Below the pieces are notes generated by a model. The model was not told the origin of the DNA. It made no database searches and saw only the letters and a program-made list of their open reading frames with translations. Source: Isoetes taiwanensis (taxonomy: Eukaryota > Streptophyta > Lycopodiopsida > Isoetales > Isoetaceae). Taken from it: a DNA stretch of 64,000 bases. A program made the position numbers and the translations under genes. Positions 9,209-20,960 of the stretch are shown here, one piece after another (the stretch's first letter is position 1; every line of letters starts with the position of its first letter). The stretch covers positions 3,383,305 to 3,447,304 of the forward strand of contig JAJEKV010000062.1 of NCBI GenBank assembly GCA_021234155.1, given 5' to 3'.

Positions 9209-10590
9209 TTAGTGTAAGCCTGCTGTAAACTGTTCGAAATTTCCCCTGTTTGGGGCGAATTATTTTGAAGGCATCATCAAAGAAGAGATTAATTGGGCCT
9301 GTAAGCTTTGATACCAGAAGCTTACCACTGCCAAGAAGATGTCAGTAAGCTGAAAGGGCTGCTTCCAAAAAGAATATTGCCGGAAGAGCGGAGCAGAGCG
9401 GAGCGGAAGAGGGCTGCAGAGCTATGAATGCGACAGAGAATATTCTTTGAAAAAGAATATTCGGGAGGTTATTTTTAATAATCACTGGAATATACCTTTG
9501 AAAAGAATATTCGAGAGGTTATGCGATATAACCACTCTCTGATCCAACGGCCAATAGCGGTTAGATCCTTAGAACCTGCGAGGACAGGGGTTTAAAGATG
9601 GCAGAATAGGAAGTCACTCATCCCAGTTCTATTCCAGTTCTTGGGATTAACTTGAGGCATGTTGTGAGGTCTTTACAAACTTCCCTCACTTTCATTGGGC
9701 AAAAACTTTTTGTGGTACATTCTCACTTTGTAGTTTAGAATAGAATCCCACCTTAGAAAGTGAGGTCCTAGGGCATCACTAGGGACAACACTGTTAGCAC
9801 TGCCATCCAGGTGTCACCCACCATGCAAGAGGGCATTCTAGGACTTTGGAAAGAAATACAAGTTTACTATACTAGCTTGGAATTTTTTTTAACTAGTTAG
9901 CTTATCCTATCACTAGATGGAGGATGAAATCCCCCATAACTAGTGGACAAACTGAGCACATTCCAGACAGAAGTTCTACCAGGTTGGGGGTTATCATTGG
10001 TAGAGTCCCTAGTTACAACCAACAACATAGTGTGTTTGAAAAAATGGGAGGTCACCTTATCCCAGTTCTATTCCAACCAAAGCGCACTTAACTTGAGCCA
10101 CGTTGCGAGGTCCTTACCAACTTCCCTTGCTTCCTTTGCAAAACTTTAGCAGTACATGTTAAAAGTATTTAGATTAATGTATTTAGTATGTTAATTATGT
10201 GTGCATTAAAAACATGAACAGAAGCATTAACGGTAATAAAATTTGAGAATATGGAATAGGAAACATAGAGATGACAATAATGTGACCATTATGATATCTA
10301 TACCTACATATAGACATGTGGTAGTCTGCATGTGAACATGCTATCAAGCACATGTTGCATGCATGAAAGTTTACATGCTGCATGCGTGAAAGTTCAAAGA
10401 GGATGATGTAATGTGTCTTAATATAATGATAGGAAGATAGAGTAGTATATGAAGCCGAGACTTGAACCTATCATATCCTAGATTGAAGATGTTCCATCTT
10501 TAACCCCATGATGCAGTTTAAAATTGAAATCATGTTTTGTTATAAAGAAGCTGCTTCATGTCTTTGACGAAGGCTTGTATTCCTAACTAG
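9209..10590. repeat. Unassigned sequence with a diverged ~115-bp direct repeat
   Basis: Segments at about 9608-9722 and 10047-10158 are related (ATCCCAGTTCTATTCCA, then TAACTTGAG and GAGGTC(T/C)TTAC). A small perfect inverted repeat GAATATTCTTT/AAAGAATATTC lies at about 9441-9465. No protein recognised; the repeat could be remains of an LTR pair, but I see no supporting internal domain. Confidence 0.4.
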
Positions 10591-11700
10591 AATTGTGACA
10601 CACCCAGAATCTATACGATGCTCCCATCGTACAGATAGAGGGGATTCCTCTCTCATGGCAACTACATCACCATGGAAAGGCCCTCCGTCTAACTCAGACC
10701 ACTTAGGATGGCCAAGTGTCCGGGTGAGGAACACGGAGGTGTCATTCGTCCCACGTCCTCTATGGCAATCCTATACAGCGGAAGCATACATGCATGTTAG
10801 CACCCAGCAATCATGCTCAAAATAATATACCACCACGAAGGGTGGTCCATCTGTCATCATCATCTACATGGGAACACAAGTACAAGATAACATAAGCAGT
10901 ATATCATAAACAAGGGCTCTATTCTAGGCTCAGACTCCATGGGGTCGACCAGCGGTCAGGGCATCAAGATATCAGCAGACAGAGGTATAACATGGCATTG
11001 GGTGGCATAGAACAATGGCTAGGGTAGTCCATCCATCTGCCCCTCCTGTGCACACTTTGCAGATAGACTGAAACATGCTATGGCGTGATTGTAGCCTTCC
11101 AGAGACACAATCCCATAGAATTACCCTATGAGACTACTCCAGGTTACATCTCCCTGGTCCGCGAGGCAGGCCAGGGAGGCATCCCCTCTCGAGGCATGAC
11201 GGATCCTTGGATGTGCTAGAAAACACGTGCCACATCAAGGACCCTCACATTCGTACCCGACTTACTCCCATAAATCTAAAGGCCGGCTCGCCGCGCCCGT
11301 TCGAGTATGTCCATATAGGCACGTCGCCTGCGATTCAGGTAGTGTCAGACCCATACCCACTCAGTGACTGACTATAAGCCTAGCACATTATAGGAGTCCT
11401 GTAGCCAAGCTAGGCAAGATCCCATCCCCGTTTCACCATCATGCCCATTGTCTGATGTTGAAACACACAACATAGCATCCACAGCCAGGTGGGCTCTTGT
11501 GCACAGGCCGCATTTACTGGGTCTTAGGGGTTCTAACTAGAGACATCTCTACTTCTAGGAAGCTTTTAGATCTCTACCCTCCCTTAACACCAAATACACG
11601 GCAGAAACAGAAAGAGAGAACACAATCATACTCAAAGTATCCATCATCATCTTCGTGTACCATATATGCATCATTCAGCTATACATAGACTGTCATATCT
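10591..11700. other. Non-coding, possibly LTR-like sequence
   Basis: Moderately GC-rich sequence without open frames of recognisable character, starting near TGTGACACACCC (10596). That start recalls some plant LTRs, but no second copy, primer-binding site or protein was found in the window. Treat as unclassified. Confidence 0.25.
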
Positions 11701-13320
11701 GCATTCTCATATCCATGCATGCACTATATGTTCACAGATACATGATACTCTTTGTTAAGGTTGTCAAGAAAAGCAGTTCCAAGACCTGCTTTTGAATCCA
11801 GATCTTATGTGTAAATTAACATAACAATTTGGCACCTATTAACATTTGTCTTACGTATGTACATAACAGAATGTCGTTCATTTGCATTTGCGGTAACTTA
11901 TGATTCTGCTGTACCGCACTGCTCCAACTATGAATGCACTATGATTCTTCTATAACATACTGTGGCTGCTTCAGTCCGACCAGTTTCAAAAGCACAATGT
12001 AAGCCAATTTTGTCTTTAGACGCAGATTCAAGTGTTCGTTTTTAATCGTCATTTACTTGTGAATTAGATGTGTCTCTTCCACAGGTCCAAAGAACATTTG
12101 AAGATCTTTGTCGTGTGTCACATCATGTTGTTGATAGTAATAGCCCCTGTTGAACTTCTTGAATGGCACATCCCAATGGGAAGTCAAACCATTATTAATA
12201 ACTTTCAGCTTGACATGTTGTCAAGATTACAGCATAAATGGAGTTTGGCAAATCTCAATGTTTTCTTTTTGGAATGCAACACGAAACATACTTTTTGGTA
12301 CCCTGCATATTTTATCTTAGTTCTACGACCAAACTAAGATGATTCAACTTGATCAAGCTTGTCAAACCAGGTGCTAAATTGTGAGTTCAATATTTGTGTG
12401 CAATATAATATACAAATAATTGATAGTGCCAAGGTCATCCATGAGCACCATCTTACTTGTAGCAACTGCATTCCTGTCCTGGTAGTGAGAAACCAAGATT
12501 CAACAACATTCAGTACTTGGATGCATTTTTCTATTGAGACATCTGAACGTATTTACAGATAACAGACCTATTGATGTAAACCAGTTGCTTTATTATTGTT
12601 TCTATAATGATATTTGTGTTGTGTGGGAGATTGTTTTTTTCTTTATTTGGCTTGTAGAGAGAACGAAGCCCTCTTATGAAGATGACATTGGTGGCTGAAC
12701 CTTTTCTGTTGGACATTCTTGAACAGCTTGGAGGTTCTAGTTTTCAACAGGCAAGGCTGCGGCAAGAACTGTAATATTCCTATTTTGGATCCCTTTGTTC
12801 TAACAACATATTATAAGTCTAAGTCAAATTGCAGGCTTTACAATGCAAGTCTATTTATCCTAAAGTTACCAGGGAAGGTCATTAACAGAGTGTGTGTTCC
12901 TCCAAAGGATCCAAAGAGGAATAAAATATGGGAACTTGCCACGGTTTCTAGCAATGGTGCAGGTTAATGATCACCTAATCTCTGACCTGTAAGTGGATCA
13001 TCATGGGATAGCATAAAGAAACATAATCCTTTCTAATTGAGAAATCAATCTCATTTATTCTATCTCGCATCATCGTTGAACCTCTAGGTATAGCTATTCA
13101 TAGACAGTTAAGCATATTGCATCCCATACATGGGTAGATTGACTGAGAGCAGCCAAAAGTTATGCAATTTAGCTCTGTTATCTATGTTGCTATTTGGAGA
13201 TTTGTCGAACAAGGCGTGCCTTCAATTATTATGAAGAGGTGGGTTGACAATCATCAAACTTAAGGTGTGTTTAGCATGCTTATTGATGCTAAGAAATAGT
13301 TCATTATCAACTCCCAAAGT
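11701..13320. other. Unassigned AT-rich intergenic region
   Basis: No gene, repeat array or element ends recognised. Short open frames here (for example 12719-12967) resemble nothing I know. Confidence 0.3.
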
Positions 13321-13359
13321 TCTAGATCAACTTCATGTGATTATCACTTCGGATGCTGA

Positions 13360-14018
13360 TAATCCAGGCTAGGACTTGATAACCGAGCTCTGGACTCCTG
13401 ATAACCGATCTCTGGCCTTCCGCGTGATAACCGAGCTCTGAATAACCGATCTCGGCCCTCCGGCGTGATAACCGAGCTATGGAATTTCGTGATCCTAGGT
13501 ATGGATGAGGCGGCTTTCGCCGGTTAAAAGGATAAACACCCACCTTTCGCCCATTACCTCGGATAAATGGGCTCGCCCCGAGGGCTCGCCCATTTATCTG
13601 AGGTAATGGGCTCTCAGGGGTGTTTATCCCCTTCTTAACCGGCAGGCGTTTGGATCCAAGCATTCCTGGCCATTGATTCATGCCCTGTGATAGGGCATAA
13701 CAGGCAATCAAAACTTCGGGAGGCACAACGGCGTGCACAGCGATTGGGCGGGGCAAGCGGAGACTTACGGGAGGGACATCCCGAACCTATGATAATCGAT
13801 CCGGACAACCCGAACCTCGATAAATGCGGCCTCCCAAACCTCGATAACCCATCTGGGCTGCCAAGAACCTCGATAATCCGAGAACGGATGAGGCAACTTT
13901 GCGCAGGTTAAAGGGATAAACACCCTGCTGCGCCCATTACCTCGGATAAAGCTGGCTCGCCCCTCCTGGCTCGCCAGTTTATCTGAGGTAATGGGCTCTC
14001 AGGGGTGTTTATCCCCTT
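13360..14018. repeat. Two related palindromic elements with GATAACCGAG-type flanks
   Basis: 13519-13643 is a 125-bp palindrome whose ends are GCCGGTTAA and TTAACCGGC and which folds through CCCATTACCTC/GAGGTAATGGG and ATAAATGGGC/GCCCATTTAT. A second copy (about 13899-14018) shares GGATAAACACCC...GGGTGTTTATCC and the CATTACCTCGGATAAA core but differs at its tip. The first is preceded by five short repeats of TGATAACCGAGCTCTGG type (13364-13480). The second is preceded by a diverged version (ACCTCGATAA repeats, 13790-13880), so the unit is larger than the hairpin and was duplicated. Confidence 0.75.
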
Positions 14019-14542
14019 CTTCCACACTTGCTGACAGTATTAAAGAGCTTTATTACAAAATTTAAGCAGTACCAGTGCCACTCAGTTGCTTTCTTTGCAA
14101 TCGACTCTTCAATTTTAACAGATTTTGATTTTGTTAAAGATGACACAACGCAATTGTTTCTAGAAGACAATTACCATTTCGTTGGATATGAAAGCTGAAG
14201 CAGTAGAACTCGTATATGTATAATTCGTATATGTAATGTATAAGGGTATGAAAATATGTATAAGGGTATTCAAGATAAAAATAACACGAAGATACTTTCG
14301 ATCCAAGAGCATGTGTCATAAACATAAGAATATACTACACTCTTAAAAGGACGGGCAAGAATATGACAGTACAAAACTTTGAATATGACAGTACAAAACT
14401 TTCAATCAGAAGACACAAAGGAGACAAAAAGGAACACCAAAAGTAGATTCAACTTCCAAAAATTGGCAGCGTGCCAACAATATAGCAACAGTTATTTAGT
14501 TAGAAAGAATTGACGTAATGAAATAGCTAAGGCATAGCTTTT
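14019..14542. other. MetE 3' flank
   Basis: Sequence downstream of the minus-strand MetE stop, including its 3' UTR. No other gene seen. Small tandem repeats occur at 14221-14270 (CGTATATGTA, then TATGTATAAGGGTAT) and at 14363-14403 (AATATGACAGTACAAAACTTT twice). Confidence 0.5.
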
Positions 14543-17500
14543 CTAAACACGTGCAAGCTCAGCACGGAGGGTCTTGGCAGCATTGACCATGTTTGTTAAT
14601 GCAGGAACAACCTCAGTATACTTCCTTGTCTTGAGACCACAGTCGGGGTTCACCCACAACACCTTTGATTCCAAAACAGCAAGCATCTGCACAACCAAAC
14701 AGCATAAAGAAACGGAACCAGAGAACTGCAAACAGAATTCTACTTCACAAATATTTTACCTTGCGGATGCGATCTGCCATCTCCTCTGTATCCGGGACTC
14801 GTGGAGAATGGATATCATACACACCAGGGCCAATACCAGCACCATAGTGTACTCCCTCCCTAAAGACAGACAGCAGCTTCTCATCCGATCTTGAGTTCTC
14901 AATGGTGATGACATCGGCATCCATGTCAATGATGGAGTGGATGATGTCATTGAAGTGTGAGTAGCACATGTGTGTATGGATCTGCATTGTGGACAACATT
15001 ATTTACCTTAACCTGATTATTTACATTATTTAGCAACTTAAAGCAGCAGAGCTGCTGCCCACCTGAGTTGTGTCCTTAACACCAGAGGTAGTTATGCGGA
15101 ATCCATGCACTGCCCAGTCCAAATAGTCAGCCTGCTCTGATTTGCGCAGAGGCAAACCTTCTCTCAGAGCAGCTTCATCAATCTGGATGACCTGTAAGTA
15201 CATGCTTGTGATTATGAGAACACGGAACAAGAGATGAACCACCATTTTGAAATGTAAAGACACAACAAGTATCTTACATTAATTCCAGCAGCCTCAAGGT
15301 CCTCCACTTCATCCTTGATAGCAAGAGAAATTTGCAGGCATGTCTCTGACCTATGAACATGCACAATAAATAATTAGGTATGATATCTGATAAATCAGAA
15401 TAGGCAAGAAATTACAGCTACGAACCTAGGCTGGTCATTGCGGACAAAGGACCAGTTCAAAATTGTAACGGGACCAGTAAGCATTCCCTTCATGGGGCGT
15501 GCAGTTAAGCTTTGAGAATACTTGGACCACTCAACAGTCATTGCATTGGGCCTGCTGCAATCTCCATAGATAACTGGAGGCTTTACGCAACGGGAACCAT
15601 AAGATTGAACCCACCCATTTACAGTGAATACAAAACCCTCAAGTTGCTCTCCGAAGTACTCAACCATGTCGTTTCGCTGCATTAAAGATAATTAGGACAT
15701 TTCAAACATATCCAACCTTGCTAATATCATTTAGTTATGAATTATACTTCTGGTTCTCCATGGACAAGAACATCAATGTCCAAATCTTCTTGCAGCCTTA
15801 CAACACTGGCAATCTCAGTCTGAATTGCCTTTTTGTATTCCTCCTCTGAGATTCTGAACATAGTTCCAGTAGTCAGGGAAACTGCCATGATAAGTATAGA
15901 AGGATGAGAACATTCTCAAAAGTTTATACTTACTTGCCACTTTTTACTTCTCGGCGAACACGTCGAAGCTCAGGAGTTTGAGGGAAAGACCCGATAGTGG
16001 TGGTTGGCAGGATTGGCAACTTAAGGTGCTTTTGCTGCTCTTCAAGACGTTTTCCAACTGGTGTAACACGGCGATGTTCTGAACCATGTAAACCAGCAAC
16101 CTAATGATACAAATAATCCTTGTCACCAACATACCATGGAACATAATGCCTAAGACACTGTCACATGAATATTTATATGGCATAAAAAACAAACTCATGT
16201 TCCTTACAGCTTTTTTAACAGCGTGATTGTGGACTCTAGAGGATGATTTTCTAGAGGCCTGAGCGGCTGCATTAGCAGCAAAAAAGTCCTGTTAAATTAA
16301 TTTAGAAAACGTTAAAACTACAATCATATCAAAACATTACAACATATATTAAGTTAGAATAAAACGCCCAAACACGGCATGTACCTCGTTTTTCTTTCCA
16401 TCAAGAGCATTAGCAAGTGCAACAACTTCCAAAACCTTTTGGGCTGCAAAAGCTAGCCATGACTTGAGCTCAGCATCCAGTTTAGTTTCATTTTTCAAGT
16501 CCACAGCTGTGTGCATCAAGGAGCAAGAAGTAGATGCAACTACTCGTCCTGAAAAAAGAAAGCACAAAAGATCATTCAATGCTTTCAACCAGAAAGGAGT
16601 GCAGCAAAATCTCAGGTAAGTGAAAACAAACAATAAGTACCTTCACCAAGGAAGGTCTTTAAATCCGTTAAGACTTCGTATGAAGCTGCAAGGTCATTAG
16701 CCCAAATGTTCCTTCCATCCACTACTCCAGCAAACAATGTCTTCCCCTCTGGCAACCCAAATTGCTTAATTACACCAAGAGTCTTTGTTCCACGAACCAA
16801 ATCAACTCCAATAGCAGCCACACTTTGCAAGCCAGTCAACGTCCTGAATTGCACCACAGTTGAGTTAAATTCCCTGGAAAGTTCATAGACGCATTTGCAA
16901 ATTACACAGAGATAATCACTCACTTGTATGTTTCAGCAGGAATGTCAGCAAAGTATGTCTCAACCAAAAGCTTCACACCACTCAGTTCAGTGGCAAGGTA
17001 ACCATAAGCCTTCTCAAAGGCTTGCAATTTAGACGCTTCAAGGTCAAGCACAAGTGCAGGTTCATCAAATTGAATCCATTTTGCACCCGCTGCTTTCAGC
17101 TCACCTATGACTTCCCTGCACATATAACGCCAGCTTAAATAACCTGAAACAATAGGAACTACTATCTAGGATAACAGCTTTAAGATTACCCATAGACTGG
17201 CAGCAAGGAGTCAAGCAGAGAAAGAAGATCAAATCCTTTAGCCACACCCTTTGCTGGCTTTGCAAATAACAGATACGTGAATGGGCCAACAATAACAGGA
17301 ACGGTCTCAATACCAAGCTGTAATAAAATGATATAAATAAGCACATGATACGCATGCACGCAGGAAAGGAATGCTTGCATCTTAAATTATTAAGCCACCT
17401 GCTTAGCTTCCTTGTACTCTTGAACAACTTTACGAGAGGAAAGGGTGAACTTCACATCTGGGCCCAGCTCTGGAACAATGTAGTGGCTGCAAAAGCAGTT

Positions 17501-17916
17501 AATCATTCAGAAACAAGGTTCTGAGTAAGCCTAGAAACAGCTGAGCTTTTGGGATATGTAACTTACTAGTTGGTGTCAAACCACTTAGTCATTTCCATAG
17601 CAGGCTGCTTTGCATTACCGCGGGCCATAGAGAAGTAAACATCAAAATCCACATCTCCACCAGTCCAGCCATAACGAGGTGGGACAGCTCCAACCAGTGC
17701 GGTTGTATCAAGCACTTGGTCATAATAGGAGAAGGTATTGCTTGGAATGTATGTCACGCCAGCATCAGACATCTGTTGCCATATGGATGCCCTCAAATCC
17801 TTGGCAGTCTTCTCCAGATCTTCAGCAGTCGTCTTCTTGTCCCAGAAAGACTCCAGGGCAAATTTCAACTCCCTCTTTGGCCCCATACGGGGATAACCAA
17901 CCACATGAGATGCCAT
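14543..17916 (-). CDS. Cobalamin-independent methionine synthase (MetE), 14 coding exons
   Basis: Catalyses methyl transfer from 5-methyltetrahydrofolate (polyglutamate) to homocysteine, giving methionine; in plants it works in the cytosol and chloroplast. I assembled coding exons at 17567-17916, 17399-17486, 17190-17317, 16924-17115, 16641-16843, 16385-16548, 16208-16288, 15934-16100, 15748-15853, 15426-15676, 15278-15350, 15063-15191, 14760-14981 and 14543-14686. All junctions are GT-AG and the phases fit without a break. The product is 765 residues, the standard plant length. It begins [16 protein letters not shown], a folate-site landmark. The zinc ligands are present as H648 and C650 (T-H-M-C-Y), E672 (I-E-N-S-R-S-D) and C734 (N-P-D-C-G-L-K). 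No transit peptide is evident, so the cytosolic form is most likely. This is the best preserved gene in the window. Confidence 0.97.
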
Positions 17917-18745
17917 TCTGATAGTGCAGACGAACTAGGAAAAAACCAAAAACAGGGGTTATCAGTTTGAAACAAATCACAAGCATAGGGAAACGAAATT
18001 AAAGTGGGACATTAAATAATATCTAACAAAGCCTTAAGCTCCATACATCAGAAAATGACAAGAAGATAAGCAATGCTAGCTTACTAAATAATGCAGATCG
18101 GACAGAAATATATACAACAGAACAGCATTTCCACTTTCCTGGTATATTACAGTAGACAACACGGATCTAAAATAAAAATAAAATTCATTGCCAAATACAG
18201 ATCCCAGGACATATGAATAGGATAGTGATGTCTCCATGCAGATCTGAGAAATGCAAGATTTATGGACTGCTATATGCATTCTCCACATGTGTAGCCACAA
18301 TGCACTTCGAAAGCCAAAATCTATTCACAAATCTCGAGACTATCATCGTCAGTTATGCAGATCCATGACAATATGGACAAACACCAATTAAAAATATCAC
18401 AAGCATCGTTGGAACTGCTTCGAACAGCTTAGAAAATCAGTAAACACCTGAAACAGCTAAAACTCGACATAATTCAATACAAATTGGACAAGAATAACCG
18501 AAAATGTGAACAGCTATTGGCAACATGGATAAATCAGAGGAAAATAAAAAAAGAGAAGACGATTTGATAGATCAAATAAAACACGGTAAGACCACAAGTA
18601 CAGAGCTACCAAAACCTTACCGAGGTGGAAGAACAACGGGATGCGCGAGGAAGAAAAGATAGGCCCGAATGAAATCTACCGCCGGAGCCAAGGGAGAAAC
18701 AGAGCAATGAAAGCTCCAAAGATCTGTTAAGAAATCCGGCTATGG
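17917..18745 (-). promoter_or_regulatory. MetE 5' leader with a 5' UTR intron
   Basis: Upstream of the ATG on the minus strand, an acceptor (TTTTTTCCTAG, exon resuming at 17934) pairs with a good donor (CACCTCG followed by GTAAGG, donor at 18619-18620). This implies a 686-bp intron in the 5' UTR. The pyrimidine-rich stretch just upstream (about 18625-18720) is a plausible first non-coding exon. The donor and acceptor are seen; transcription is inferred. Confidence 0.6.
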
Positions 18746-18759
18746 CGACGGAGCAAATA

Positions 18760-19915
18760 TGCTTGGCTCTGTAAGCTCCTCGACGAAAATGCTAAAACAC
18801 AGGGACTTAAGAAGCCAAAAAACAGGAAGGGCCGTGTCACGTGTACCCAAGGTCCGAGATTGCATCGCCGAGTTCTGGACGGTTCAGATGCGAGGTAAGA
18901 TAGTCTGTCCCAGATCCGTGCATCGTGCGGGGAGGATGTGCAGTGGTATGGGAACTTTTATGAGAACAACATCCAGCACGTGTAAAGTATTATTTAACTT
19001 TATTTTTATATTTTAGCTTTATATTACAGCGTGGCGCCCTCGTGGAGAGCACGATGAATTGTTTATTCGCTAATGGTTCAATATTATAATATTTGATCTT
19101 TGTGTTGAAATCGTTTATTCGCCTATGGTTCAATATATTAGTATTTGATCTTTGTGTTGCAAAGACCTTTCCATGTTGGAGTATGCCATCTGGCTCTGGG
19201 CTTGCAAATAATCTTGTCGCTGCAAAGACGTTCCGGTGGGATGCACCGACAGCATTTCTCATCAGCATTTAGATCTAGTAGTACATGTTGAAGCCTTTTT
19301 CAAATGGTTTGTCTAAGGACATTAAATCTCCATTTTTGTCTCATTCTGGTATCTTTTAGCATTTTGCTAATCTCATAACTAAATCATAAATAACCTCCTA
19401 AATCCCTAGGTTGATGTCCCACTTTGGACATAATTCGAACCCAATTCAAAAACAAAAGACAGGCATAAGAGGATTAATGTTTGCACTGCCCAATAGTTGA
19501 TGTGCTAGTAAGATTCTTTTTTTAAATGAGGGCTTAAAGCTATCTGAGATCCTTGAATCTTTTTCTCCTTGGCCACTTCTCAACTCTTTGGGGCCCATCC
19601 TTGGCCACTTCTCAACTCTTTGGGGCCCATATAAAAGCTTGTTGCTTGTGAAGGAAGGTTGTCTATGTTGTTAGGGAATTATATTGTTTCTATTCTATTC
19701 TATTCCTAACACAACATATACCATATTCTTTTCTTCTTTACGTAATCGGGTAAATGAGATTCATGGGCGTCAACCAACCATACCTTGCCATGTAATAAAT
19801 TCTTTTAAGGAACACTAATATAAAATTTAGATCACGTCAAGAATTTATTTTTTAATGCATTCTTGTTTTTCTAAACATAGTATTCTCATTTGTTACATTT
19901 TTTGCTCACATATTA
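18760..19915. repeat. Intergenic region with two tandem duplications
   Basis: No gene recognised. A roughly 53-bp unit starting GTTTATTCGC is tandemly repeated at about 19058-19160. A 32-bp unit (CCTTGGCCACTTCTC...) is exactly repeated at 19567-19598 and 19599-19630. A short TTCTA run at 19687-19706 resembles the LINE tails of this window but no LINE body adjoins it. Confidence 0.55.
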
Positions 19916-19916
19916 T

Positions 19917-20960
19917 TATTTTTTTGGAGTGATGTATAACTTATCTTAAAGACTCAAAAAAGTTACAACGAAGTATTAGATGAGACGGAGATAAGATCCC
20001 CAAACCTCATCTTTATCAATCATCACATAATGTGGAAACCAAATACTGATCATATAGTCTATCCTTAATCTCCTGAAGTACTTGATCTAGAGAACGTTTC
20101 TAAATACTATGTGGCACCGTCTTTTCCAAATGACCCAGCAGGCCAGTGCTCGTGCAATATGGAATGCCAACTTCTTGAGGCTTGGCCATCATCCAGGAAG
20201 TGAGCCAAGGAGAATTTGCTGACTATTAAGATGCGACCGAAAATGGGGCTGAATCCATGCCCATGTGGCTTGAAAATTGTCACACGAGACAAAGCAATGT
20301 TCAATCGTTTCGGGCAACCACTTGCATACAGGAAGGGCAGAGTGGGCTCACTCGTAGCAGCTTCGCATTTACCCTAAGTGATTGATGAACAATCTGTCAA
20401 AGAAGCACAGAGTGTTTTGGGAATGATATTCTTATCCCAAATGCAGTTTCGCATGCGATGGAAATGTTTCTCTTGGACCATCAATGCCCAATGCGAGGAT
20501 GGGAGCAAGGGTGGAGAAGACGTTAGGAACCTGTAGCAGTGCTGAATCAAATCCTTCCCCAATGAAATGTCTCCATTAGTTTTCCAGATCCGCTCCTCTT
20601 CATGATTAGGAACAAGAGGGATATTGTTTGCAACGATCTCTTATACATGGAAGTCCTCCACATGCAGATGATATTTTTCATGAAATGCTGGCCAGGTCAG
20701 CAGCCATTCATTGTGATACCACGCCCCAAGCATGGAAACATCAGTGTCTTGCCACCTCTTCTATGTTCTATGGTGCAGAGAGGCCACAAGCGAGAGGCGG
20801 TCAAGAGGAAGCCACGAAAAAGGGAAAGAAGTCTGCATGCAATGTAGCGGATCAATAGCCACCAAGGGCCTCACGTATTTTGCTCGCTCACGTTGCAACA
20901 ATCTCCTTTTCAGGAACCATTCTTGGCTTGGTAGCTAAACCAAGCATTCTCATTTTCCAC
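19917..20960 (-). mobile_element. L1-type LINE relic with zf-RVT domain
   Basis: Conceptual minus-strand translation across several frames gives the RT-associated zinc-binding region: I-W-K-T-N-G-D-I-S-L-G-K-D, then C-I-W-D-K-N-I-I-P-K, a C-P-S-C knuckle, E-H-C-F-V-S-C and the closing A-C-W-V-I-W-K-R-R block. This domain follows RT in plant L1-clade LINEs, a different clade from the other LINEs here. A run of T on the plus strand (about 19918-19925) may be the remains of a poly(A) tail. Frames are broken throughout. The same end block recurs in the LINE piece at 44999-45447. Confidence 0.68.

Noticed and set aside
9608-10158. Pair of ~115-bp repeats as LTRs of a small TRIM element
   Set aside because: The repeats are diverged and no primer-binding site or polypurine tract was visible between them.
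10596-11700. Solo LTR starting TGTGACACACCC
   Set aside because: No matching TG...CA ends, target duplication or second copy could be shown; kept only as unclassified sequence.
12068-12967. Short frames (89 and 82 codons), possible exons
   Set aside because: No recognisable domain and no consistent splice-site pairing.
17679-17970. Plus-strand frames opposite MetE exon 1
   Set aside because: Antisense shadows of a conserved coding exon.
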